Shown here piece by piece: positions 36,601 to 44,329 of a stretch of DNA of 64,000 nucleotides. Under the pieces are notes generated by a model. That model saw only the letters and a list, made by a program, of their open reading frames with translations. It did not search any database and was not told the DNA's origin. This DNA comes from Roseovarius sp. Pro17 (lineage in GTDB: Bacteria > Pseudomonadota > Alphaproteobacteria > Rhodobacterales > Rhodobacteraceae), in the NCBI RefSeq assembly GCF_035599575.1, contig NZ_CP141179.1:3286001-3350000 (forward strand), written 5' to 3'. The stretch's first letter is position 1. Each line of letters starts with the position of its first letter. The translations under genes and the position numbers were made by a program.

Positions 36601-36897
36601 GCCATAAGGCCAGTAATTCTCGCCCCCGATCAGTCGGATCAGAATACCTTTCGCCCCTGTCAGCGTCGCCTCGACATAATTATCAACGGACGCGGGATGG
36701 CGCAGGGCCACAAGGTTGCACAGGCGCAAGGTCGGCAGATCACCCTTCGGCCCGCCCCCCCGATGCCAACCCGCAGCAAAGGCGCCAAGATCACTGTCGG
36801 AAAAGGACAGCACGACGAGATCCGCTGGCGTCTGGCCGGGATCATACGGTGCATCCGTATCCTCCAGCCCATGACTTTCACGGAAAACGATGTGCAT
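33655..36897 (-). CDS. cobN: Cobaltochelatase subunit CobN
   Basis: The large (1080-residue) catalytic subunit that inserts Co2+ into hydrogenobyrinic a,c-diamide with the CobS/CobT ATPase pair. Family motifs include [38 protein letters not shown] and [20 protein letters not shown]. It is somewhat shorter than the roughly 1275-residue Pseudomonas denitrificans protein. CobS and CobT are not in the window. cobW ends 3 nt upstream. Confidence 0.95.
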   Translation of the reverse strand: [1080 protein letters not shown]

Positions 36898-36900
36898 GGT

Positions 36901-37935
36901 TCAGGCCCCTAGTGTCTGGTGGATCCGGGCAGCGTCGATGTGGTCGTGCTCGCCGATGACGACCAGATGCCCGGCGCGCTGGCCGGCGCCCCAGGGGCGG
37001 TCAAACTGGTGGCGAACGCGCGCCCCCACGGCCTGCACCAAAAGGCGCATCGGCTTGCCCATCACGGCGACATAGCCCTTGACCCGCAGGATGTGCTGCT
37101 CGTTCGCCAGACGCTCGATCGCGGTAATCAATGCATCGACATCATCCACTTCCGGCATCGGGACGACGACAGTTTCGAAATCCTCGTGCTCGTGGTCGTC
37201 CGCACCGTCATGGTGCGATGGTCGCGCGGCAATATCGTCTTCGGCGGCAGCGTTCAGGCCAAGAATCACGTTGGGATCAATCACACCCTCGCTCATCTCA
37301 AGGATGGGTATCTTGCGCGGGCTCTGCGCCTCGATCAGCTTGCGCGCTGCTGCAAGGCCGTCTGGTCCGGCAAGGTCGGCCTTGGACAGCAAGAGGATGT
37401 CGGCACAGGAAATCTGATCCTCGAAAACCTCTGACAGCGGCGTGTCATGGTCGATGCTGTCATCCGCCAGACGCTGCGCATCCACTGCTGCGACATCAGA
37501 AGCAAACCGGCCGGCGGCAACCGCTTCGGCATCAGCCAGCGCGATCACGCCATCCACGGTGATCTTCGAGCGGATCGCCGGCCAGTCAAAGGCCTTGAGC
37601 AAGGGTTTTGGCAGAGCCAGCCCCGAGGTTTCGATCAGAATATGGTCGGGACGCACCGGCATCGCCATCAGCGCCTCGATTGTGGGAATGAAATCGTCGG
37701 CTACGGTGCAGCAAATGCAGCCGTTGGCCAGTTCCACAATGTTTTCCGCAGGGCAATCCTCATCCGCACAGGATGTCAAAATGTCGCCGTCGACGCCGAC
37801 GGTGCCGAATTCGTTGACCAGCACAGCCAAGCGACGCCCCTTTGAATGGGTCATCAGGTGGCGGATCAGCGTAGTTTTGCCCGAGCCGAGAAAGCCGGTG
37901 ATCACGGTCACGGGGATTTTGGCAAGGTCGGTCAT
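36901..37935 (-). CDS. cobW: CobW GTPase, putative cobalt chaperone
   Basis: A 344-residue COG0523 GTPase: Walker A VITGFLGSGKTTLIRHLM, the metal-binding ANGCICCTVADD (CxCC), ETSGLALPKPLL and base-recognition LLSKADL. A His/Asp-rich linker (HHDGADDHEHED, about residue 240) may bind metal, and a CobW C-terminal domain follows. It probably supplies Co2+ to CobN, the adjacent gene 3 nt downstream. ATGA overlap with the DUF1636 gene upstream. Confidence 0.94.
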   Translation of the reverse strand: MTDLAKIPVTVITGFLGSGKTTLIRHLMTHSKGRRLAVLVNEFGTVGVDGDILTSCADEDCPAENIVELANGCICCTVADDFIPTIEALMAMPVRPDHILIETSGLALPKPLLKAFDWPAIRSKITVDGVIALADAEAVAAGRFASDVAAVDAQRLADDSIDHDTPLSEVFEDQISCADILLLSKADLAGPDGLAAARKLIEAQSPRKIPILEMSEGVIDPNVILGLNAAAEDDIAARPSHHDGADDHEHEDFETVVVPMPEVDDVDALITAIERLANEQHILRVKGYVAVMGKPMRLLVQAVGARVRHQFDRPWGAGQRAGHLVVIGEHDHIDAARIHQTLGA

Positions 37936-38294
37936 TTGGGGGCCTCCATCGGGGGAATACGGGCAAGGCTTTGCTTGCGGAAAATCACGGGGCGTTCACG
38001 CCACGGCACAAGGCCATCGGCGGAGGCGGCATAAGCGGCGGCACCTGCAAGGATTTCGACACTGTCGGCACGGCTCAGCCGTCCATAGACGTAGGTCCAT
38101 TTTCCGGGCGACGACAGTGCAACAGTCGCCCCTTGTGAACAGGCCGACAGGCATTCAACCGGCACGATCTGCACCCCTTCCGGCGCACCTGCCTCGGTCA
38201 AGGCTGCGTGCAGCAATGCGCCGGGGCGTGGCGCATCGTCCTGTGGCACCTCGCCAGCGCGGCAAGTCATGCAGACATGCAAGGTAGCGGTCAT
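37932..38294 (-). CDS. DUF1636 small cysteine-rich protein (copy 2)
   Basis: 120 residues. Four cysteines arranged as HVCMTCRAGE and ECLSACSQGATV match the first copy at 25019, with SPGKWTYVYGRLSR and ADGLVPWRERP as further conserved parts. The C-terminal tail FRKQSLARIPP is also shared. Start 38294 has GGAGA-like upstream sequence. Coupled to cobW by ATGA. Two paralogues in one pathway suggest two partners or metal forms. Confidence 0.87.
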   Translation of the reverse strand: MTATLHVCMTCRAGEVPQDDAPRPGALLHAALTEAGAPEGVQIVPVECLSACSQGATVALSSPGKWTYVYGRLSRADSVEILAGAAAYAASADGLVPWRERPVIFRKQSLARIPPMEAPK

Positions 38295-38360
38295 TGGCGG
38301 GTCTCCTTTCTGGAGATCAAAAGGCGCATGGCGGGCTTCCGGTATTCGCTGACGCAACGG

Positions 38361-38867
38361 TCACTCCTCAACGAAAAGCGTCGTGATGGCGGCAATTGGC
38401 GTCCCGTCCACGGCAAGCGGGCCGTGGGTGTTACTGTTCAGCGTGACTAAAACGATCACCTCGCCTTGCGGCAGACGTGGAAGATGCATCCATGCGCCAT
38501 AAAGACGGCCCAGCTTTTCACCGTTGACATAAACATGCGCATGCCCCTCGCCCGGCACATCCACCAGGCCGACGGCCCGGGGCGTGAAGGTGAAGTTTCC
38601 GGTATGAACCTGAAGGTTGTAGCCCTCGATCGGATCGCGGGTCAGCTCAATTGCAATTTCGGGCGCATCGAGTGCGGGCACCTCAAGCGCAGTGGTGTGC
38701 GCGATATCATGCGCGCTGCCGCTGTGGCCCTTAGTCATGCCGCCATGCACAGCAGCATAACCGTGATCGTGCCCATCAAAAGTGACCCCACTGCCCGCAG
38801 CAAGCGTGAAGCCTATTCCGCCACCGAACACCAGTCCGATGGCGAAAAGACCAAGCGCCCTGTTCAT
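38361..38867 (-). CDS. Exported His-rich protein of the cobalt uptake genes
   Basis: A 168-residue protein whose N-terminal hydrophobic segment (ALGLFAIGLVFGGGIGFTLAAG) is a signal anchor or signal peptide. It is followed by a His-rich stretch (DGHDHGYAAVHGGMTKGHSG, then HDIAH) and a compact domain with GHAHVYVNGEKLGRLYGAWMH, a plausible metal-binding loop. No family name recognised. It is sandwiched between cbtA (ATGA overlap) and the DUF1636/cobW genes, so a periplasmic cobalt-binding role is a reasonable inference. Confidence 0.75.
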   Translation of the reverse strand: MNRALGLFAIGLVFGGGIGFTLAAGSGVTFDGHDHGYAAVHGGMTKGHSGSAHDIAHTTALEVPALDAPEIAIELTRDPIEGYNLQVHTGNFTFTPRAVGLVDVPGEGHAHVYVNGEKLGRLYGAWMHLPRLPQGEVIVLVTLNSNTHGPLAVDGTPIAAITTLFVEE

Positions 38868-39562
38868 GCGCCGACTCTCGCTGTGTCGTGCGCCTCCTCC
38901 CGCCGCCAAAAATAACCGGCGAAGGCGCCCAGCAACACCCACGCGGCCAAACCGACGCCCAAGGCCCGCGCCGCGAAGAGGGCAGCGATTTCTGGTGGCA
39001 CTGTACCACTAAAGCTGTCCGGCTCTGGCGCGCCGATCAAATGAGGTGCTGCCAGCAAGACCACGGCCAGACCCCGAAGCGCCCAATTGCGCGCAAACGC
39101 AAGCAGCCACAGCGCCACCCCCGCCGACACGACCGTGGCAAACCACCAGACCTGCCTCGCACCCACCTCTGCCGCCGCCACGCCCGGAACCTCGGGCGCA
39201 AGCGTAAAGGCCGGGGCAAGGTGGAATGTGACGAAGCCCGCAATGCCCCAGATCATCCCCATGCGCCCATCTATCTGCGCGCCGCGCCCCTCGGCCACTG
39301 ACATCATCGCCAGCAGGAGCAAGCCATAGCCCGTATAGGTCAGCATCGTGAAGATCACGCTCAGCCCGTCACGAACCGCATCAAACCCCGGCAACACCGG
39401 ATGCGCGGTGACCGGATCGGCCCCGAAATGCAACAGTTCTCCACGCTCATAAAGCTCCGCATGCAGCAAAACAGGCTGCACGAATGCCAACTGTAGCAGA
39501 CCGGCAATCAAGCCAGCTACAGCACCAGCGAACAACGCGCTGGTCAAAAATTTAGAGAACAT
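38864..39562 (-). CDS. cbtA: Cobalt transporter subunit CbtA
   Basis: A 232-residue membrane protein with about five hydrophobic segments. The landmarks are the start TSALFAGAVAGLIAGLLQLA, the FVQPVLLHAELYERGEL loop and GIAGFVTFHLAPAFTLAPEVPG, all typical of CbtA. CbtAB is a predicted B12-regulated cobalt importer; transport has been inferred from riboswitch association. It is preceded 3 nt upstream by cbtB and overlaps the His-rich protein gene. Confidence 0.92.
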   Translation of the reverse strand: MFSKFLTSALFAGAVAGLIAGLLQLAFVQPVLLHAELYERGELLHFGADPVTAHPVLPGFDAVRDGLSVIFTMLTYTGYGLLLLAMMSVAEGRGAQIDGRMGMIWGIAGFVTFHLAPAFTLAPEVPGVAAAEVGARQVWWFATVVSAGVALWLLAFARNWALRGLAVVLLAAPHLIGAPEPDSFSGTVPPEIAALFAARALGVGLAAWVLLGAFAGYFWRREEAHDTARVGA

Positions 39563-39565
39563 CCG

Positions 39566-39748
39566 TTAGTGGCAGGGAAAGCCGGTGGCGTGACGCACAT
39601 CGTGGGCGGCGTCATGCAACGCCGAGGCCTGAACGTGGCCTGTCAGGGTAATAATCGCCAGTCCCAGAACTGCCGCGAAAAGCGCGGGCAATATATCAGC
39701 GCGCAACTTGCCATGGGATTGGCCCTGAACTTGGGTCAGTGTAGTCAT
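39566..39748 (-). CDS. cbtB: Cobalt transporter subunit CbtB
   Basis: A 60-residue protein with one transmembrane helix (ILPALFAAVLGLAIITLTGHV) and the conserved CbtB tail with histidines (ALHDAAHDVRHATGFPCH), likely the Co2+ capture site. ATG 39748 has a strong AAGGAG. A longer open frame upstream has been ignored because it reads through the riboswitch. First gene after the riboswitch, so it should be the most directly regulated. Confidence 0.92.
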   Translation of the reverse strand: MTTLTQVQGQSHGKLRADILPALFAAVLGLAIITLTGHVQASALHDAAHDVRHATGFPCH

Positions 39749-39795
39749 TGTAGCTCTCCTTACCGTCCACCCGACGGCATCGCGTTTCAATCGTG

Positions 39796-39992
39796 CTTGG
39801 CAGGTCTCCTGGCTCGCGGGTCGTGGCTGTTTGCCCGCCTTCCCCACCGCACCCGTCGTCGGGTTTGGCAAGTGGCATGAGGGGCAACAGCTCACCGCTT
39901 ACAGTCGCGGGGGCGGCTCCAGCTTCGGGCGGCTGCCCTTACTGAATTCCCTGTTAGGTTCCACACATTTCTGCGCTTTTCGGAACACCAAG
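39796..39992 (-). promoter_or_regulatory. Cobalamin riboswitch
   Basis: The minus-strand leader contains the AdoCbl riboswitch elements in order: GGTGTTCC near 39990, AACCTAACAGGGAA near 39955, GCCGCCCCCGCGACTGTAAG near 39905, GCCACT and GGGAAGGCGGGC near 39850, and the closing GAGCCAGGAGACCTGCC (39799-39815). It ends about 48 nt before the cbtB start. High cobalamin should reduce expression of cbtB, cbtA and the co-transcribed cob genes. Confidence 0.93.
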
Positions 39993-40239
39993 CCTGCTCA
40001 TATAACCAGTTTGGTTTCGCATAGGCAATACGATTTTCGCTGTGTCGCGAAGCCAGACTGTTTCACAAGGAATTTCCGGTGGTAAGGTGTGCAATCTTCC
40101 CGGAAGTAAGGTGCTTCATTAGCAAAACTTGTTTGGCAAGACGCATGAGGAGATACTGATTGAAAACGAGCAGAAACACGACCGCGCAGGTCATCTCGAT
40201 GCTACGGCAGGCCGAAGGCGGCGTGCCGCTTGCCAACCT

Positions 40240-40436
40240 TCGGTCGCAAGAATTATCTCTTCATGGGGCAAAAGGACGGCGGTAAAGTCGCAGCCATCGC
40301 CTACACGCTTATCGAAACCGCGCGCATGAACAGCGTCGACCCAGAGGTTTGTCTTCACTGAGTGCTCGACCGCGTCGCAGATCACAAGATGCCCCGCCGC
40401 GACGACCTCATGCCGTGGGACTGGGCGGCGGAATAA
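40240..40436 (+). pseudogene. IS66-family transposase (TnpC) C-terminal relic
   Basis: It reads GRKNYLFMGQKDGGKVAAIA and YTLIETARMNSVDPEV, one TGA stop, then LDRVADHKMPRRDDLMPWDW with a terminal TAA. This is the conserved end of IS66 TnpC. The rest of the transposase and the accessory genes are gone; the sequence before 40240 back to the riboswitch has no recognisable gene. Confidence 0.85.
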
Positions 40437-40489
40437 GTGTCAACAACAGTCAGACGGGACGTGTGTGGACGCCGCCAGCTGCCGCCCTC

Positions 40490-40689
40490 GGGACCGCGAT
40501 GCTCTCGCTCGGCGCCTGCACAGTGGTTCTGATGTTCGCCAGAGCGTCCGCCCGCCATTGATGGAGTACAGCCGAGCCGAACAGTCAGGGATGGCCGACG
40601 AGATTGAAGCGTCACCTGAGGGCGCGATGATGATCGACTGGCTGGCGGATTACGCCGTGACGCGGGACCAGGCACGGGCTTGCGGATGA
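40490..40689 (+). pseudogene. Possible phage lysis lipoprotein remnant
   Basis: One frame gives a lipobox-like start (AMLSLGACTVVLMFA). After a shift, the next frame gives RPPLMEYSRAEQSGMADEIE and MMIDWLADYAVTRDQARACG with a stop. Together this resembles the short Rz1-like or unnamed lysis-region proteins of roseobacter prophages (PPL-EYS then a conserved C-terminal DYG-like motif). The split frames imply a broken gene. The interval 40690-41160 shows nothing recognisable. Confidence 0.45.
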
Positions 40690-41165
40690 TCTGGACGGAC
40701 AGGTCGGATATAACCCCCGTAAAGTAATATGCGGCGGGACCGCCTAGAGATAGGCCCGATTTGTTTCACAAGGTTGCGTCTTCAATCGGCCGCGGGAAAT
40801 TCCACGCATCTGATAACGCCACACTGCATCATCGCACGCCATGGCCGAAGAGTACCGCGTCAGGGTCACCGGGTCATCCAGCACTGGTCAAGCCAGTCCG
40901 AAACGCTACCCGGCCAGCCGCGTGACGCACCGCGCGTGTCGGGATGGTTATCGGAAGTGAGGCGGAAGGAGATCATGGCGCGATGCTGCCACGGTTTTTT
41001 TCGCAGGGCCGGTTGCAAATCGGTAAGCGTTATATGGCGGTAATCGGTTCCAGCAAACCACAAGTCGCGTTTTTTTGCACGCGGTGGCCTGTCGCTGCCC
41101 GCTTATGCACGCTGGTGCGGTTTTTCTGGTCCGGTGTTGATGTGGCGTTGATGTAAACCGCACAA

Positions 41166-41198
41166 GCAAAAGCCCGACTGATTAGGTCGGGCTTTAAG
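41166..41198 (-). terminator. Hairpin terminator of the displaced tRNA end
   Basis: AAAGCCCGAC (41169-41178) pairs with GTCGGGCTTT (41186-41195) around a 7-nt loop; on the minus strand it is followed by TTTTGC. Its position 26 nt after the tRNA 3' end suggests it is the native terminator of the initiator tRNA gene. Confidence 0.75.
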
Positions 41199-41220
41199 CA
41201 TTTGATATCGTGTAGTAATT

Positions 41221-41267
41221 TGGTTGCGGGAGTAGGATTTGAACCTACGACCTTCAGGTTATGAGCC
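41221..41267 (-). tRNA. 3' half of an initiator tRNA (fMet, CAT), displaced fragment
   Basis: The minus strand reads GGCTCATAACCTGAAGG, then the T-arm GTTCAAATC, ending CTCCCGCAACCA with CCA encoded. This is the anticodon loop through 3' end of tRNA-fMet. The 5' half and D-arm are absent, so it cannot be a functional tRNA. The preserved downstream terminator shows that this is the chromosomal 3' side left after an element integrated at the tRNA end; the reconstituted gene should lie at the far end of the island. Confidence 0.8.
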
Positions 41268-41539
41268 GAAATACCCGCGATTCCAATAGCTTAACGATAA
41301 CAGCCACTTATGCGATATGCGTTTGTTTCGACAAGTTTATTCGCTCCGCAATCAAAAACATTCACATGCATTCAGCCGCAAAATCAGTCTGAAACGCGCA
41401 GTCGCAGGTTGATGTGGCGTTGATGTAAACTGATCGTTGATGCGTTGATTATAATCGCTTTCGGCCCACGCCCCCCGGTGCGCCAATTTCTCTGACGCTG
41501 CACTGCAGCTTCCCAAAAAGCAGGCATCTTTCAAGACGG

Positions 41540-42046
41540 TCAAAGCGGGTTCACATTTTCAGTGCGGTATCTTTTTCTGAACTCCCGGAGAACCATCTCC
41601 AGCGTCGCTTCAAAAGCACTCTGGTCAAACATCATCGATTTCTTTGCCTCATGGAGATAGCGCCAATCGATGAATGCATCTTTGTGCTGGGAAAGAATGT
41701 CGCGAATACTGTAGTCGATGTAGAATGCACTAGGATGCCGTGGAGCAACTGATCTCTTGAATTCCACTTCGAGTTTCCGCTGACTCTCTGGCAACAAGCT
41801 GTCAAACAGCTTTTCGAGGTTATGCGACTTGATAACCTTGGGATCATCGTAGTCAAAAACGAACCACGCTTTGAGCGCCAACTCCATCGAAAGAGCTAAC
41901 AGCATCGGTTCGACTCCGACATGTTCGCGCTCGCACCAGTCTTCATGCTCTTCAAAGCGCTGGCCTGGAAACATCTTTGTCTTTCGGAAGACCGCCTTTG
42001 CGGCATCGCCTATCCTGATTGCTTTCGATAAACGTGCGCTCATCAT
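41540..42046 (-). CDS. HEPN-like protein of unknown function
   Basis: A 168-residue helical protein. ARLSKAIRIGDAAKAVFRKT, then VEPMLLALSMELALKAWFVF, the short HNLEKLFDSLLPE motif and the late DAFIDWRYLHEAKKSM resemble HEPN-like domains of defence and toxin systems (helix plus K-HNL plus RY pattern). No clean R-x4-6-H catalytic motif is visible, so nuclease activity is uncertain. Start 42046 has CAGGAG upstream. First gene inside the tRNA-side edge of the island. Confidence 0.65.
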   Translation of the reverse strand: MMSARLSKAIRIGDAAKAVFRKTKMFPGQRFEEHEDWCEREHVGVEPMLLALSMELALKAWFVFDYDDPKVIKSHNLEKLFDSLLPESQRKLEVEFKRSVAPRHPSAFYIDYSIRDILSQHKDAFIDWRYLHEAKKSMMFDQSAFEATLEMVLREFRKRYRTENVNPL

Positions 42047-42254
42047 AAGTCTCCTGAGTTGAAGCACTTCAAAGGTGGGAAACAAGCGATTACATTGCAA
42101 GACGATTATTGGATGGTGTTGGCGGCCCGGAGGAGACTGCAGTCACTGAAAATTATGCTGCGGCGCGGCCCGTCAAACCGGACGTTCGCCGCAGCTGTCG
42201 CAAAAAAATAAGGACCGCAATTCGATCAGTGGAAGAAGCAGACGATTGGGGCCG

Positions 42255-43319
42255 CTATTCGGATGGCGTGAACTCGATCTCCTTATCGGAGAATACCTCG
42301 CGCAGATTGACTATGGCTTGCTTCCAGTCCGACTCGCCCCATTGGTTGAGGAAAGCGTATGTCCTGCCGCCGAAGTGGACGAGTTCTTCGTTACCGCAGA
42401 AGTATCGGGTCGGGTCGAAGCTGCGCCCCTCCTTCGCCCGCGCCTCTTTCGCGAGACGATAGAAGTCTTCCGCGTTCACGTCCCCATCGACTGACACGAG
42501 CGCCCGATTGGCCCGCGGGCCGCACTGTTCGGCGATCTTCTCCGGGGCGATGCCGTGCTCCACGAGATGGCGGAACGTCTGATAAATGGCGTGCCGCTTC
42601 CGCAGCGCAGATAGCTTATTTCCACCGAGACTGACATCGTAGCTGGTCCAGTTGCGGGTGTCCGAGCGCGCCTCGCGCTCCTTGCGCTTCTTCTCGGTGA
42701 CCCGGACCTGGTATTCCGCCATCTCCGGGAGCGGGATGATCTGCTGGACATCCGCAAAAACTCGACCGTCGTGGTCGTAAGGCTGGAGGCGCACACAGCG
42801 GATGTCGATGCCGCGCTCCACGAGCCAGAGGACCGATGTCGTCAACTCGCGAGCGAATTCGGCCGATGCCAGGACAATCCGCACGTCCTGCGCGAACGCA
42901 TCCTCATCGGGTTCGTCCCACCCGAGGAAGTCGAGCAGCTCGGCCCGTGCATCGGTGTCGGCGTTACCGATCTGTGCGAGATAGCGACCGAACACGTCGG
43001 CAGCCTGATCGAAGGTCATGGTCGAGACCATCGCGGCGTAGCGGATAGCCTGCAGTTCCATGTGGCCGCCGTCCTCCGTTCGCTTGAGCTCGACCACGAC
43101 GAGATTCGCATCGCGGTCGATGCCGAGAAGGTCGATGCGCCGCCGCGACTCGTCCCAGTCCCCGAACTCCTCCGCGATCACGAGCGTATCGGGTGCAACC
43201 ACTGAGATGTTGGCCCGCAGAAGGCGCTGAAGATCACGGCGCTCCTGCAGCTGCATCTGGCTGAACGTGGTCTTTAGCAGGGGGCGGATTTCTTCGCTGG
43301 CAAACTCGTAGATTGGCAT
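42255..43319 (-). CDS. PD-(D/E)XK nuclease-like protein
   Basis: About 354 residues. RRIDLLGIDRDANLVVVELKR (about residues 60-80 from the chosen start) gives the D...E-x-K core of a restriction-endonuclease-like fold, as in NucS or DUF4268-related proteins. A Lys/Arg-rich middle (VTEKKRKEREARSDTRNW) and a C-terminal domain with FCGNEELVHFGGRTYAFLNQWG follow. Start 43319 (MPIYEFASEEI) is preferred; 43352 is possible. A stand-alone nuclease next to a HEPN-like gene suggests host-genome conflict functions. Confidence 0.75.
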   Translation of the reverse strand: MPIYEFASEEIRPLLKTTFSQMQLQERRDLQRLLRANISVVAPDTLVIAEEFGDWDESRRRIDLLGIDRDANLVVVELKRTEDGGHMELQAIRYAAMVSTMTFDQAADVFGRYLAQIGNADTDARAELLDFLGWDEPDEDAFAQDVRIVLASAEFARELTTSVLWLVERGIDIRCVRLQPYDHDGRVFADVQQIIPLPEMAEYQVRVTEKKRKEREARSDTRNWTSYDVSLGGNKLSALRKRHAIYQTFRHLVEHGIAPEKIAEQCGPRANRALVSVDGDVNAEDFYRLAKEARAKEGRSFDPTRYFCGNEELVHFGGRTYAFLNQWGESDWKQAIVNLREVFSDKEIEFTPSE

Positions 43320-43562
43320 AAGCAATTCTGACCTTTCGGAAATTACCGCCATTCAATCGCAGTGCAAACCCACGGGCAAGCGCCATCGGCACTCCCGGCC
43401 TTTAGCTGCCGTTGACCAATGCCATGGCATGCTGCAACGTAGCTTCTCGAAAGCAAACGTTTGACGTGAGGTCTTGTGATTTCCCTGATCAGCAAACCAA
43501 TGTCGGTGTTAGGTGAACTTGAAGGCGAGATTGTAAGGTGAGTTTCGCCATAGGAAGCAACC

Positions 43563-44324
43563 GTGGACTGGACGCAACGACGGGTGAATTCCCAAAAGCT
43601 CTCTACATGTGAGCGCTGCGGGCAAAATAGACAGCTTAGGAAGTCACATGCGATTCCTGATGCGTTTTTTCGAGATTTAAAGCGGGGCGGTAAAGGCAAG
43701 GCCACAAAAATCCATCAGGACTTTGGCACCCGACCCAGCTCTGAAAGCGGATGGTCCTACATTCTATGTGCGAAGTGTGAAATGTACTTCAATGAATCGT
43801 GTGATGAAGCCGCTATACTTTTCGTTAAAAGTGCGACGTCTGTGAACCCGCTAAAGACCATCGATCACAGTATTCTCGCCTTCTTCATCTGTAGCGTTCT
43901 GTGGCGCGCCCAACTGTCCTCCGCATCTATGTACAGCGGATATAGAATTACCGAAGCGGACGTCGACCAAATTTCTACTGCTGCCCTAGAGCTTTGTGAC
44001 CCTTTTTTGGACTTTTCGTTCGAGGTGGCGCACCTGCATGACAAAGGTGGCAATATCAGTGCTAGTCAAATACGAAATGCCATCGCAGCACCTTACAGGG
44101 CGAACATACAAATAGGCTCCATTCTTCATACGATCCACCACTTTGTCGCTGGCGGAATTTTTTTTGCAGCACTTTCACCCAAAGTTCCCTCTTTAGTTGT
44201 AGATCATCGATACCTAATACCAGGCGGGCACGATACTCCAAAGGTCAGAAGAGCACTTTCGTCACTTTCAAACTTTAGGAAAATCGAGGCGGTAGCCCGG
44301 CGGGAGGCAGGATCTGGCAGTTGA
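43563..44324 (+). CDS. Zinc-ribbon/HNH-like hypothetical protein
   Basis: 253 residues. The N-terminus STCERCGQNRQLRKSHAIPD followed by SYILCAKCEMYFNESCDEAA has two CxxC pairs and a KSHAIP element reminiscent of treble-clef HNH-like domains (C-x2-C...H...C-x2-C). The rest (about 100-250) is helical with one hydrophobic stretch (ILAFFICSVLWRAQL) and has no recognised family. It runs opposite to its neighbours and is AT-richer than the backbone, suggesting transfer. Function unknown. Confidence 0.65.
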   Translation: MDWTQRRVNSQKLSTCERCGQNRQLRKSHAIPDAFFRDLKRGGKGKATKIHQDFGTRPSSESGWSYILCAKCEMYFNESCDEAAILFVKSATSVNPLKTIDHSILAFFICSVLWRAQLSSASMYSGYRITEADVDQISTAALELCDPFLDFSFEVAHLHDKGGNISASQIRNAIAAPYRANIQIGSILHTIHHFVAGGIFFAALSPKVPSLVVDHRYLIPGGHDTPKVRRALSSLSNFRKIEAVARREAGSGS

Positions 44325-44329
44325 TTGCC

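Larger units (their letters stand above)
41136..41430. repeat. 23-bp direct repeat pair flanking the tRNA fragment
   Basis: An identical 23-bp sequence (beginning GTTGATGTGGCGTTGATG) occurs at 41136-41158 and 41408-41430 in the same orientation, 272 bp apart, with the tRNA 3' fragment and its terminator between them. Each copy contains the internal tandem TTGATGTGGCG/TTGATGTAAAC. The likely origin is repeated integration, or a binding or attachment repeat of integrase. Confidence 0.75.

Noticed and set aside
33804..36912. Several long open frames antisense to cobN (for example 35143-35988 plus strand)
   Set aside because: They mirror the codon pattern of a high-GC gene on the other strand, have no protein motifs and cross strong cobN homology.
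41221..41300. A functional tRNA-fMet gene
   Set aside because: The D-arm and 5' acceptor strand are missing, so it is only a 3' fragment.
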